Positions 7,921-16,511 of a stretch of DNA of 38,727 nt are shown here, piece after piece (position 1 is the stretch's first letter; the number at the start of each line of letters is the position of its first letter). Location: the NCBI GenBank assembly GCA_965660075.1, contig CBFHYO010000036.1, positions 1 to 38,727 on the forward strand, written 5' to 3'. Origin of the DNA: CAYYFV01 sp965660075. Its GTDB lineage: Bacteria > Patescibacteriota > Gracilibacteria > UBA1369 > GCA-2718715. Position numbers and translations under genes: made by a program. The notes under the pieces were generated by a model, which saw only the letters and a program-made list of their open reading frames with translations, did not search any database and had not been told where the DNA came from.

Positions 7921-7948
7921 ATTATATATGATTTTTTTAATAAGTCAA
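7921..7948 (-). promoter_or_regulatory. Consensus promoter of the sigma4-HARE gene
   Basis: On the minus strand TTGACT (7948-7943) and TATAAT (7926-7921) are 16 nt apart. The -10 ends 25 nt before the ATG at 7895. It lies just downstream of tRNA-Leu on the same strand, so tRNA read-through could also feed the gene. Confidence 0.75.
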
Positions 7949-7967
7949 CTTCAAAATGATATAAAAA

Positions 7968-8052
7968 TGGTGCCGTGGAAGAGACTCGAACTCTTACAGG
8001 TTTCCCTACTGGTTCCTAAGACCAGCGCGTCTACCAATTCCGCCACCACGGC
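7968..8052 (-). tRNA. tRNA-Leu(UAG)
   Basis: The minus strand folds as a class II tRNA. The acceptor stem GCCGTGG (8052-8046) pairs with CCACGGC (7978-7972). The anticodon loop CTTAGGA gives UAG, and a long variable arm is typical of tRNA-Leu. The T-arm contains GTTCGAGTC. The discriminator is A and the CCA end is encoded (7970-7968). It reads CUN leucine codons. Confidence 0.96.
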
Positions 8053-8066
8053 ACTAAGATAAAATG

Positions 8067-8095
8067 AGTTTAAAAGATAAAATTATTAATTTCAA
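8067..8095 (-). promoter_or_regulatory. Promoter of tRNA-Leu
   Basis: On the minus strand TTGAAA (8095-8090) and TAAACT (8072-8067) are 17 nt apart, and the box ends 14 nt before the tRNA 5' end. Confidence 0.5.
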
Positions 8096-8130
8096 GGTTT
8101 TTTTTAATTTTTTTTAAACATATTTTTTGC

Positions 8131-8136
8131 TACTAT
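8131..8136 (+). promoter_or_regulatory. -10 box of dnaE
   Basis: TACTAT is preceded by TGC, giving an extended -10, and ends 22 nt before the ATG at 8159. The -35 region is only T-rich. No ribosome-binding site follows. Confidence 0.5.
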
Positions 8137-8158
8137 TTTCCTAGCTCTAATTATCCGC

Positions 8159-11100
8159 ATGAACTTCATTAATATTCACAATCACACACACTATAGTTTG
8201 CTCGATGCACTAAGCAGACCTAAGCACCTTGCTAAATTTGCTAGTGATAATAAACAACCGGCAATCGCTATAACTGACCACGGTAATCTTTATGGTGCGT
8301 GTGAGTTTTTCAAATACTGTAAATCTGAAAATATTAAACCTATTATTGGTTGTGAAATTTATATTTCGAAAGATCGGTTTATAAAAGATTCAACTAACAG
8401 ATATTCAAATACTATACTTTTATATGCTAAAAATCACACTGGCTATCTAAATCTTATAGAACTGGTAACAAAGTCTTATCTTGAGGGTTTTTACTATGTA
8501 CCTCGAATAGATCATAAATTACTTGCTGGTCACACAGAAGGTTTAGCATGTGTGTCTGCTGGTTTTCAAGGAGAAATCTGCCAATTTTTACTTGCAGAAA
8601 ACTTTGAAAAAGCAGAAGAAATCGCTCAGAAATACAAGGATCTTTTCGATGATTATTATTTAGAAATTCTTCCCCCAAAAACACACCCAAAACAAGAACA
8701 AATCAACTCTCAAATAATTGAAATATCAAAAAAATTAGATATCCCAGTGGTGATAGGGTGTGACTCTCACTATGTAGATATTAAAGATAAACAATCTCAC
8801 GATGTCTTGGTATGTATTCAATCTGGTAGAAATGTAGATGAAATCGACCGTCCAAAATACGAAGGTGATATGCATTTGCGTACTAAAGTAGATATAGAAC
8901 TAGAATTTAAAGGCTTACCAGATCTTGAGAAATACATGCAAAACACTGTCGAGTTTGCCGATTTATTTTCACTCGAAATAGAATTTGGTCAAAACCTACT
9001 ACCTAAATTCGAAACACCAGATAACAAACCTGCCGATTCTTACTTGAGAGAACTTTGTGAGCTTGGGTTAGACGAAAAATACTCTTTGGATGAAAAACCA
9101 GCAGCAATTGAACGTTTGAACTACGAACTTTCTGTTATCGAAAGCATGGGTTTTATTGATTACTTTTTGATTGTTTGGGATTTTGTTAAATTTGCTAAGG
9201 ATAAAGGTATTATGGTTGGACCTGGTCGTGGATCTGCTGCTGGTTCGATTATCGCCTACTGCTTAGATATCACAACCGTCGACCCTTTAAAATACGGCCT
9301 GTACTTTGAACGTTTCTTAAATCCAGAACGTGTGAGCATGCCCGATGTCGATATTGATTTTGCAGATACTCGTCGTGAAGAAGTCATGGACTATGTAGTA
9401 GAAAGATATGGGAGATTAAACGTGGCACAGATTATAACATTCGGAACCATGTCTGCAAAAGCTGTAGTGCGTGATGTAGGACGTGCACTTGGATATCTTT
9501 ATGCAGATGTTGATAGAATTGCAAAATTAGTACCACCGCCCGTGCTTGGTAAATATGAACCTTTAATTAAATCTGTCGAAGAAGCTCCAGATCTATCGCT
9601 TGCTTACAAAGCAGAGCCTGCGACAAAAAGACTGATGGATTTTGCTATAAAACTCGAAGGAACTGTTCGGCATACAGGTACACATGCCTGCGCAGTAATT
9701 ATTGCCCAAGAACCTCTGACCCACTTTACTCCAATGCAACCAGCCTCAGGGCGAGAAAACTCGATTGTTACTCAGTACTCAATGAAGCCACTTGAAGATA
9801 TTGGTCTTCTGAAAATGGACTTCTTGGGTTTAAAAAATCTGACAATTTTAGAAATCGCTCTAGAAATAATTAAACAGAGACATAATGTAGAAATCGATAT
9901 CGATAATCTCAATCTAGAAGATGAGAAAACATACGAATTACTTTCAATTGGTCTAACAACCGGTGTGTTTCAACTTGAGTCAAATGGCATGAAACGTTAC
10001 TTAAAAGAATTAAAACCTTCTAGACTCGAAGATATTATCGCAATGAACGCCCTTTATAGACCTGGACCAATGGACTATATTCCGCAATATATTCAGGGTA
10101 AACATGATCCAAAAAGTATAAAATATATGGACCCTGTTTTTGAACCAATTTTAGAAGAAACCTATGGAGTTGGTGTCTACCAAGAGCAGATTCTTAGAAT
10201 AGCCCGAGACTTTGCTGGATTCTCTTTAGGAGAGGCGGACTTACTTCGTCGGGCAGTAGGTAAAAAAATACCAGAACTCTTAGCAGAACAAAAAGCCAAG
10301 TTTGTTGAAGGCGCCCAAGCCAACGGCCACGATGGAGAGTTTGCTGCTAAAGTATTTACCGATGTAATTGAACCATTTGCAGGTTATGGTTTTAACAAGG
10401 CTCATGCTACTTGTTATGCTTACATTGCTTATCAAACCGCATACCTTAAAGCAAACTATACAGTAGAATTTATGGCAGCATTGTTAACTGCCGATTTAGA
10501 ATCCACAGACCGTGTTGTAATCGAAATCGAAGAATGTGCAGAACTTGGAATTAACGTGCTACCACCAGATATAAATGAAAGTTCTTTGAATTTTACAGTT
10601 ATAGATGAATCAAATATTCGTTTTGGACTAGGGGCAATTAAGGGTCTTGGTACTAAAACAGTTGAACAAATAATCGCAATCCGAAATGAAGTCGGAGCGT
10701 TTGAATCACTCGAGGACTTTGCTCAAAAAGTTCCGCCTGAACTATTAAATAAAAAGTCTATTCAGGCTCTTAGTTACGCCGGTGCATTTGATAAATTTGG
10801 ATCCAGACACCAAATTGCTAACTCTTACGAAATTATTAATAAATATTCTAAACAGCATGAAACGGCTAGAAATTCTGGACAATCCTCACTTTTTGATATG
10901 TTTGAATCGACGACAAGTGCAGACAAACTTGAGCTATTACCAGTAGAGCCACTAACTGACTTTCAAATACTAACTCACGAAAAAGATGTTTTAGGACTAT
11001 ATGTTAGCTCTCACCCACTAAAAGGTCTTGGCACTTACCTATCAAAAAAATACAACCAGGTGTCCGATTTAAACGAGGATTTTATCGATAAGAAAGTCAA

Positions 11101-11587
11101 AATGTGTGGAATGATAACTAATTATAGAAAATTCTATACAAAAAACTCTAAACAAATGATGACCTTTACATTAGAAGATCTAACTGGATCGATAGATGTC
11201 GTATGTTTTGCTCGTAACTTAAACTCTTTAAAAGATGAAGTTCATCCAGATGAATTCTTTGTGTGTTATGGGACAGTTGGCAAACGGGATAACTTTCAGT
11301 TGCGGCTAGATCAGGTACAAAAAGTATCTCTAGATAAAATGAAAGAAAGTGCTCTAGAATCAGATAGTTTTGAGCACCAAAAAGAAACATTTGAAATCTC
11401 TATTCCAAAAGACACTTCAAAAACAAATCTTTCTAAGCTCAAAGAAATACTTGCATCAAACCCTGGAGAAACACCAGTTTGCTTGATTTTAGAGAATATA
11501 GATGGCTCATCTAAAAGTATAAATCTCAAAAGTGGAATCACCTTGACACCTGCGGTCAAATCGCAAATTATGTCTTTACTAAAATAG
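8159..11587 (+). CDS. dnaE: DNA polymerase III alpha subunit DnaE
   Basis: This is the replicative C-family polymerase, 1142 residues, a normal DnaE length. An N-terminal PHP domain (about 1-210) is followed by the polymerase core: Pro-Gly-Arg-Gly-Ser-Ala-Ala-Gly, then the catalytic Pro-Asp-Val-Asp-Ile-Asp-Phe (about 397-403), and Gly-Tyr-Gly-Phe-Asn-Lys-Ala-His further on. A helix-hairpin-helix/thumb region and an OB-fold (about 975-1060) complete it. The PHP metal-binding residues look intact: His7, His9, Asp16, His41, Glu66, His93, Cys131, Asp202 and His204, with spacing like DnaE proteins that proofread through the PHP domain. No separate epsilon proofreading gene is nearby. aspS follows after 43 nt. 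Confidence 0.97.
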   Translation: MNFINIHNHTHYSLLDALSRPKHLAKFASDNKQPAIAITDHGNLYGACEFFKYCKSENIKPIIGCEIYISKDRFIKDSTNRYSNTILLYAKNHTGYLNLIELVTKSYLEGFYYVPRIDHKLLAGHTEGLACVSAGFQGEICQFLLAENFEKAEEIAQKYKDLFDDYYLEILPPKTHPKQEQINSQIIEISKKLDIPVVIGCDSHYVDIKDKQSHDVLVCIQSGRNVDEIDRPKYEGDMHLRTKVDIELEFKGLPDLEKYMQNTVEFADLFSLEIEFGQNLLPKFETPDNKPADSYLRELCELGLDEKYSLDEKPAAIERLNYELSVIESMGFIDYFLIVWDFVKFAKDKGIMVGPGRGSAAGSIIAYCLDITTVDPLKYGLYFERFLNPERVSMPDVDIDFADTRREEVMDYVVERYGRLNVAQIITFGTMSAKAVVRDVGRALGYLYADVDRIAKLVPPPVLGKYEPLIKSVEEAPDLSLAYKAEPATKRLMDFAIKLEGTVRHTGTHACAVIIAQEPLTHFTPMQPASGRENSIVTQYSMKPLEDIGLLKMDFLGLKNLTILEIALEIIKQRHNVEIDIDNLNLEDEKTYELLSIGLTTGVFQLESNGMKRYLKELKPSRLEDIIAMNALYRPGPMDYIPQYIQGKHDPKSIKYMDPVFEPILEETYGVGVYQEQILRIARDFAGFSLGEADLLRRAVGKKIPELLAEQKAKFVEGAQANGHDGEFAAKVFTDVIEPFAGYGFNKAHATCYAYIAYQTAYLKANYTVEFMAALLTADLESTDRVVIEIEECAELGINVLPPDINESSLNFTVIDESNIRFGLGAIKGLGTKTVEQIIAIRNEVGAFESLEDFAQKVPPELLNKKSIQALSYAGAFDKFGSRHQIANSYEIINKYSKQHETARNSGQSSLFDMFESTTSADKLELLPVEPLTDFQILTHEKDVLGLYVSSHPLKGLGTYLSKKYNQVSDLNEDFIDKKVKMCGMITNYRKFYTKNSKQMMTFTLEDLTGSIDVVCFARNLNSLKDEVHPDEFFVCYGTVGKRDNFQLRLDQVQKVSLDKMKESALESDSFEHQKETFEISIPKDTSKTNLSKLKEILASNPGETPVCLILENIDGSSKSINLKSGITLTPAVKSQIMSLLK

Positions 11588-11630
11588 GTCTTTTGATGTA
11601 ATTTTATTGTAGTATTAATTAACTTTTCTG

Positions 11631-13397
11631 ATGAAACGAACACATTATCTTAATGAATTAAATCTTTCACATGTTGATCAAACTGTAACTCTTTCTGGTT
11701 TTGTACACAGAAGACGTGATCATGGTGGTCTTATATTTATCGATTTACGTGATCGGTATGGTGTAACACAAATTACATTCGATCCAGAAATCGGTTCTAA
11801 TGCCCATGCCGAAGCAAATAACCTACGTTCTGAATTTGTAATCTCTGTAACTGGGAAAGTAATCAAACGTCCTGAAGGGATGCAAAATAGTTCTCTTTCT
11901 ACTGGAGATATTGAAGTTGTTGTAAGTGACTTACAAATCTTAAGTGCCGCAAAAACACCTCCATTTGAAATTGATTCACATATGGAACCTGGTGAAGATA
12001 TTAGATTAAAATATAGATACCTAGATTTACGTCGTGAACGTTTGCAAAAAAACATTACTCTTCGACATGATATTATTTTAAGTATTAGAAATTTTCTTTC
12101 TGACAATAAATTTTTAGAAATCGAAACACCTATACTTATTAAAGGTACACCAGAAGGTAGTCGTGAATATATTGTTCCATCAAGAATATATCCTGGTCAG
12201 TTCTATGTTCTTCCACAATCACCACAGCAGTTAAAGCAATTGCTTATGGTTGCAGGTATGGATAAATATTTCCAAATTGCTAGATGTTTTCGTGATGAAG
12301 ACCTTAGAGGTGACAGACAACCAGAATTTACTCAGCTAGATATGGAAATGTCATTTGTTGATCAAGAAGATGTTATTTCTTTGAACACAAAAATGATTGT
12401 AGACATTATCAAAAAACATCGACCAGACGTTACTATGCGTTTTGAAGAACCTATTCGTTTAACATATGATGAAGCAATGAATAAGTATGGTTCAGACAAA
12501 CCAGATTTAAGATTCGATCTTGAATTTGTAGATGCTACTGATATTTTTGCAGATTCTGAATTTAAGGCTTTCCAAGCAGTAGTTGCACAGGGTGGAGTGA
12601 TTAAAGCTCTCAAAGCACCTGCTGCATCTGAGATTCTTTCTCGTAAAGTTATTTCTGAATTAGAATCTAAGGCTAAAATTTATAAAGCTAAAGGACTTGC
12701 TTATATTATAAAAGAAAATGGTGAATTACGTTCTCCAATCCTTAAATTTTTATCAGAAGATGAGATTGCAAAAATTGTGAACCTAACTGATTTAAACGAC
12801 AATGATGTTGTTTTCTTTATGGCAGATGAATTTGATATTGCTTGTAACTCTCTTGGTGCCGTACGTTCGGAATTAGGTAAAATTCTTGGTTTGATAGATC
12901 CAAAAATGTACGCATTATTATGGGTTACTGATTTCCCAATGTTTGAAAAAAATGATGATGGTAGTTTGCAAGCTTGTCATCACCCATTCACATCTCCATT
13001 ACTTACAGACATATCTGATCTGCAAACAAAACCAATGGAACTTAAATCAATTTCTTATGATGTAGTTCTAAACGGTTACGAAATTGGGGGTGGTAGTGTT
13101 AGAATACACGATCCAAAACTACAAAAAGCTTTATTTGATGCTCTTGGTATTAACGACGAAGATATAGAAGCTCGTTTTGGGCACATGCTCGATGCCTTTT
13201 CTTATGGTGTACCACCACATGCAGGTATTGCTTGGGGTTTGGATAGACTTGTAATGATCCTTGCCGACGAACCAAATATTCGTGAAGTAATTGCTTTCCC
13301 TAAAGACTCTAAAGCGAAAGATATTATGCTTGGTGCTCCATCACCAATTGATCCTGATTTGCTAGATGAACTTCAAATCAATATAACAGATAATTAA
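11631..13397 (+). CDS. aspS: Aspartyl-tRNA synthetase, bacterial type, probably non-discriminating
   Basis: Class II synthetase of 588 residues: N-terminal OB anticodon-binding domain (1-105), catalytic core with motif 2 (Arg-Cys-Phe-Arg-Asp-Glu-Asp-Leu-Arg, around 216-224), a GAD insertion (about 290-410), and motif 3 (Gly-Leu-Asp-Arg-Leu) near the C-terminus. Residue 31 is His, in Arg-Arg-Arg-Asp-His-Gly-Gly. In bacterial enzymes His at this site goes with charging both tRNA-Asp and tRNA-Asn, while Leu marks discriminating enzymes. If so, the cell needs a GatCAB amidotransferase to make Asn-tRNA. Its TAA shares a base with the next ATG (TAATG). Confidence 0.96.
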   Translation: MKRTHYLNELNLSHVDQTVTLSGFVHRRRDHGGLIFIDLRDRYGVTQITFDPEIGSNAHAEANNLRSEFVISVTGKVIKRPEGMQNSSLSTGDIEVVVSDLQILSAAKTPPFEIDSHMEPGEDIRLKYRYLDLRRERLQKNITLRHDIILSIRNFLSDNKFLEIETPILIKGTPEGSREYIVPSRIYPGQFYVLPQSPQQLKQLLMVAGMDKYFQIARCFRDEDLRGDRQPEFTQLDMEMSFVDQEDVISLNTKMIVDIIKKHRPDVTMRFEEPIRLTYDEAMNKYGSDKPDLRFDLEFVDATDIFADSEFKAFQAVVAQGGVIKALKAPAASEILSRKVISELESKAKIYKAKGLAYIIKENGELRSPILKFLSEDEIAKIVNLTDLNDNDVVFFMADEFDIACNSLGAVRSELGKILGLIDPKMYALLWVTDFPMFEKNDDGSLQACHHPFTSPLLTDISDLQTKPMELKSISYDVVLNGYEIGGGSVRIHDPKLQKALFDALGINDEDIEARFGHMLDAFSYGVPPHAGIAWGLDRLVMILADEPNIREVIAFPKDSKAKDIMLGAPSPIDPDLLDELQINITDN

Positions 13398-15886
13398 TGT
13401 TCTATTTAAAAATCCTCCTCTCAATCTTATTTGCCTATTTTACGGGTAAATATATGATTAAATCCATATTTTGGATTATGCAATACAATATAAACCATCG
13501 TCAGTCTTATGACATGGTTTTCTTGCGTATTTGTATACCGAAAAAAGAATCTCAACAAGATAAAGAATCTTCTAGAGATGAATCCTCTGGTGCTGAAGAC
13601 AGTTTTAGAAATCCAATCAAAGTCATGTCTCAGCTATTTGCTGCATTAGATACAATTGGCTCTGGTAAATGGAAAACTCTCTGGAAAGGCCAAGACTATT
13701 TGTCTTTCGAAATTGCGGTAATTGATGGCCTTATTAATTTTTATGTTGTTTGCCCATCAGAGATGACAAGTTTGATCGAAAAGCAAGTCACAGGTTTTTT
13801 TCCAGATTGTTTTATCGAATATGATGAAACTTATAATATTTTCAAACCCAAACAACCTATTTCGGCTAACTATCTTTATTTAAAAAAGGATTCTCACATG
13901 CCTTTAAATTCTTTTGAGAATATGTCTGCAGATCCTTTAAATTATATGTGTAATGCATTAAGTAAGTTTGGTCCTAATGACGCAGCTGCTATTCAAATAA
14001 TGATTCGTCCAGGTAATAGTGACTGGCAAGATAAGGGTAGAAAAACTGCTAAGGATTTATTAAATGAAAAAAAAGATAAATCTATTCCACTTTGGCAAAA
14101 ACCATTTTACTACCTAGGTAAAATCTTGGACGTTTTTGTGCATGGTACAGATAAAATGGATTCATCTTCAGATGACTCTCCATCCGCTGATCGTAAAACA
14201 CAGGTAGAGGAGGAAGAAATCAAGCTGATCGATTCTAAATCAAGGCAAATTGGTTTCGATACTGTAATTCGAGTAATAACAACAAGTGACGATTCTGCCG
14301 TGGCAAAAGACCATATAAACAATATCAAATCGGCATTTGGACAATATGCTACTGGATACAACTCTATTGGAGAATATAAACATAATAAATCTGGTTACAT
14401 TCTATATTCCCCTCGTTCTGTTGTTAAAAACTATATTCTAAGAGCATTTAGAAAACCTTTTTTACATACATTCAAGGAACATATTCTATGTGCAGATGAG
14501 TTAGCTTCTATATACCATATTCCATCTATTAGATTTAATAAAAGTCCAAATATAAACTGGACTAATTATAAAATTGCACCACCTCCAACAAACCTGCCTA
14601 CAGAAGGTATTTTGCTTGGTCACAATATTTATCGTGGTCAAAAAAGAGAGGTTCGAATGAAGCCTAATGATCGTATGAGACACTTTTATGTTATTGGTCA
14701 AACTGGTACTGGTAAATCGTCTATTATGACCACTATGATCAGACAGGATTTAAAAAATGGTAATGGTGTTTGTGTGATTGATCCCCATGGAGAATTAGTT
14801 GAAGAACTTTTGCCATTTGTTCCTCGAGAACGTGCTGACGATGTAATTTACTTCAATCCATCAGATACAGAAAGACCAATGGGTCTTAATTTGCTCGAAG
14901 CAGATACTCCAGAAGAACGTGATTTGGTTGCAATGGATGCCATGAACTTGATGATTAAGATGTTTGATGAAGAAATATTTGGTCCACGTATTCAAGATTA
15001 TTTCCGTAATGGTTGTTTAACTTTAATGGAATATGAGCATGGTGGTGCTCTTACAGATATAGTAAGGCTTTTTACAGATGATGCTTTCCAAAAGGTAAGG
15101 CGTGAACAAGTTACAAATCCAATCGTTAGATCTTTCTGGGACAATCAAATGGCAAAAACATCTGCCGAAGAGCAACAAAGAATTATTCCTTACTTTGCTG
15201 CCAAGTTTGCTGCCTTTATTACCAATACAATGATGCGTAATATTATTGGTCAAACTAAATCAGGTTTTGACTTTGGTTCTGTAATGAACGATGGAAAAAT
15301 TTTATTTATGAATCTTTCAAAAGGTTTAGTTGGTGATTTTAATTCACAGCTTCTTGGTTTGATTATTGTATCTAAATTACAAATGGCTGCACTACGTCGA
15401 CAAAAACTTGATCCATCACAGCGTAAAGACTTTTTCCTATATATAGATGAGTTCCAAAACTATATTACAGACTCTATTGAAAGTATTTTATCCGAAGCTC
15501 GTAAATATCGTTTGAGTCTTAATCTTGCCCATCAATACATCGGACAGCTAGTTCAAAAAAATGACGAATCTATTAAAAATGCCGTGTTTGGTAACGTTGG
15601 TACTATGATGTGCTATAAAATTGGTGCTACAGATGCAGAGTTTTTACAAAAAGAATTTGCTCCAACTTTTTCTGATCAAGATTTAATTAATATTGACAAA
15701 TTCAAAGCTGTTATGAAATTATCAATTGACACACAACCTTCAAAACCATTCAGTATCATTCCAACGAATCCTCATTTGGATAAGGGTGATCCAACAGTTG
15801 GTTCTGCTTATAAACAATTATCAAGATTAAAATATGGAAGAGATGTTGAATTCGTATCGCGTGAAATTCTGCGCCGTATTGGTTAG
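13397..15886 (+). CDS. TraD/VirB4-like secretion or pilus ATPase with N-terminal membrane anchor
   Basis: One hydrophobic helix at the N-terminus (about 2-28) is followed by an acidic low-complexity linker (50-70), a long region without a clear match (70-400), and a RecA-like ATPase of the TraD/TraG/DUF87 type. Walker A is Gly-Gln-Thr-Gly-Thr-Gly-Lys-Ser-Ser (434-442), followed by Val-Ile-Asp-Pro-His-Gly-Glu (460-466). Walker B is Leu-Tyr-Ile-Asp-Glu-Phe-Gln-Asn (681-688). A Ser-Glu-Ala-Arg-Lys-Tyr stretch and a conserved Ala-His-Gln-Tyr follow. It probably moves DNA or protein across the membrane or powers a pilus. There is no relaxase, VirB6/8/10 or integrase around it, so this does not look like a conjugative element. 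It is coupled to aspS by a 1-nt overlap and overlaps the next gene by 44-53 nt. Confidence 0.85.
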   Translation: MFYLKILLSILFAYFTGKYMIKSIFWIMQYNINHRQSYDMVFLRICIPKKESQQDKESSRDESSGAEDSFRNPIKVMSQLFAALDTIGSGKWKTLWKGQDYLSFEIAVIDGLINFYVVCPSEMTSLIEKQVTGFFPDCFIEYDETYNIFKPKQPISANYLYLKKDSHMPLNSFENMSADPLNYMCNALSKFGPNDAAAIQIMIRPGNSDWQDKGRKTAKDLLNEKKDKSIPLWQKPFYYLGKILDVFVHGTDKMDSSSDDSPSADRKTQVEEEEIKLIDSKSRQIGFDTVIRVITTSDDSAVAKDHINNIKSAFGQYATGYNSIGEYKHNKSGYILYSPRSVVKNYILRAFRKPFLHTFKEHILCADELASIYHIPSIRFNKSPNINWTNYKIAPPPTNLPTEGILLGHNIYRGQKREVRMKPNDRMRHFYVIGQTGTGKSSIMTTMIRQDLKNGNGVCVIDPHGELVEELLPFVPRERADDVIYFNPSDTERPMGLNLLEADTPEERDLVAMDAMNLMIKMFDEEIFGPRIQDYFRNGCLTLMEYEHGGALTDIVRLFTDDAFQKVRREQVTNPIVRSFWDNQMAKTSAEEQQRIIPYFAAKFAAFITNTMMRNIIGQTKSGFDFGSVMNDGKILFMNLSKGLVGDFNSQLLGLIIVSKLQMAALRRQKLDPSQRKDFFLYIDEFQNYITDSIESILSEARKYRLSLNLAHQYIGQLVQKNDESIKNAVFGNVGTMMCYKIGATDAEFLQKEFAPTFSDQDLINIDKFKAVMKLSIDTQPSKPFSIIPTNPHLDKGDPTVGSAYKQLSRLKYGRDVEFVSREILRRIG

Positions 15887-16463
15887 TATTTTTGTATTAC
15901 CATTAATTGGTTTAGCTTGTGATGATGGTGAATATCTTGTAACTGCTTATTACTCTCCATCTCCTTCGCAGGAATATTTTTTGACTGGTGATTATAATTC
16001 AGAAATCAGATTAAATGGTAAAGGTCTCTATACTGCATCTGGATTACCAGTTTCTAACAACAAATATGCATTTGTTGCAGCTGATCCGTGTTTTGAATTT
16101 GGAGAAACTATAAATATTTCAGGGATGGGAAACTACATGGTTCTCGATCGTGGTGGTGCTATAAAAGATAAACGTATCGATATTTGGTTTGGATTTGGAG
16201 AATCTGCACGTAAAGCTGCAAAAATATTTGGTAGGCAATATAAACATGTAACTCACACAACTAAAGTTACACCATTAGAAAATTTTAGAAATATTAGCTT
16301 GTATTATTCATTTTGGGATTCATTATTGCATGCTCCCAAAATCGAAAATTCTGAATATGGTTTTATTCAGTTTAATCAGGATTTAATAGATATAAGGTTT
16401 ATACCATCAAATATACCGGCATATCACAAAAGACTTTTAAAATATTCAGAGCATTTACGTTAG
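15843..16463 (+). CDS. Secreted 3D-domain protein (double-psi beta-barrel, RlpA/MltA-like)
   Basis: A signal peptide leads to a compact 3D domain. The three namesake aspartates are present in Val-Ala-Ala-Asp-Pro, Leu-Asp-Arg-Gly-Gly-Ala-Ile and Arg-Ile-Asp-Ile-Trp (Asp84, Asp105 and Asp116 counted from the upstream ATG). Leu-Tyr-Thr-Ala-Ser-Gly precedes them, as in the family. The fold is shared with MltA-type lytic transglycosylases, so a peptidoglycan-remodelling role is likely. I prefer the ATG at 15843, giving Met-Leu-Asn-Ser-Tyr-Arg before the hydrophobic stretch; an in-frame ATG at 15834 would add three residues. Either way it overlaps the ATPase gene in another frame. A cysteine follows the hydrophobic segment, but the lipobox is not canonical. 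The next gene encodes an M23-family wall protein. Confidence 0.85.
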   Translation: MLNSYRVKFCAVLVSIFVLPLIGLACDDGEYLVTAYYSPSPSQEYFLTGDYNSEIRLNGKGLYTASGLPVSNNKYAFVAADPCFEFGETINISGMGNYMVLDRGGAIKDKRIDIWFGFGESARKAAKIFGRQYKHVTHTTKVTPLENFRNISLYYSFWDSLLHAPKIENSEYGFIQFNQDLIDIRFIPSNIPAYHKRLLKYSEHLR

Positions 16464-16483
16464 ATTTTTATTACTTTTTATGC

Positions 16484-16489
16484 TATAAT
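16484..16489 (+). promoter_or_regulatory. Extended -10 box of the M23-SLH gene
   Basis: TATAAT is preceded by TGC and ends 22 nt before the ATG at 16512. The -35 region is weak. A palindrome follows immediately. Confidence 0.65.
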
Positions 16490-16508
16490 ATAGGGATTTA
16501 AACCCTAT
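16490..16508 (+). promoter_or_regulatory. Palindrome over the predicted start of transcription (possible operator)
   Basis: ATAGGG (16490-16495) and CCCTAT (16503-16508) form a perfect inverted repeat around a 7-nt AT spacer, directly after the -10 box. The predicted transcription start (about 16496) falls within it, so it would act as DNA, not as an RNA hairpin. No binding protein can be named. Confidence 0.35.
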
Positions 16509-16511
16509 TTA

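Noticed and set aside
11588..11630. A separate aspS promoter (TTGATG...TAATTA)
   Set aside because: Spacing and -10 match are poor and several alternatives are equally weak; transcription from dnaE is as likely.
15836..15842. GGAAGAG as a Shine-Dalgarno for the 3D-domain gene
   Set aside because: It touches the ATG with no spacing and is explained by the overlapping ATPase coding sequence.
13397..15886. Conjugative or integrated mobile element around the TraD/VirB4-like ATPase
   Set aside because: No relaxase, integrase, att sites or channel proteins; neighbours are housekeeping and wall genes.
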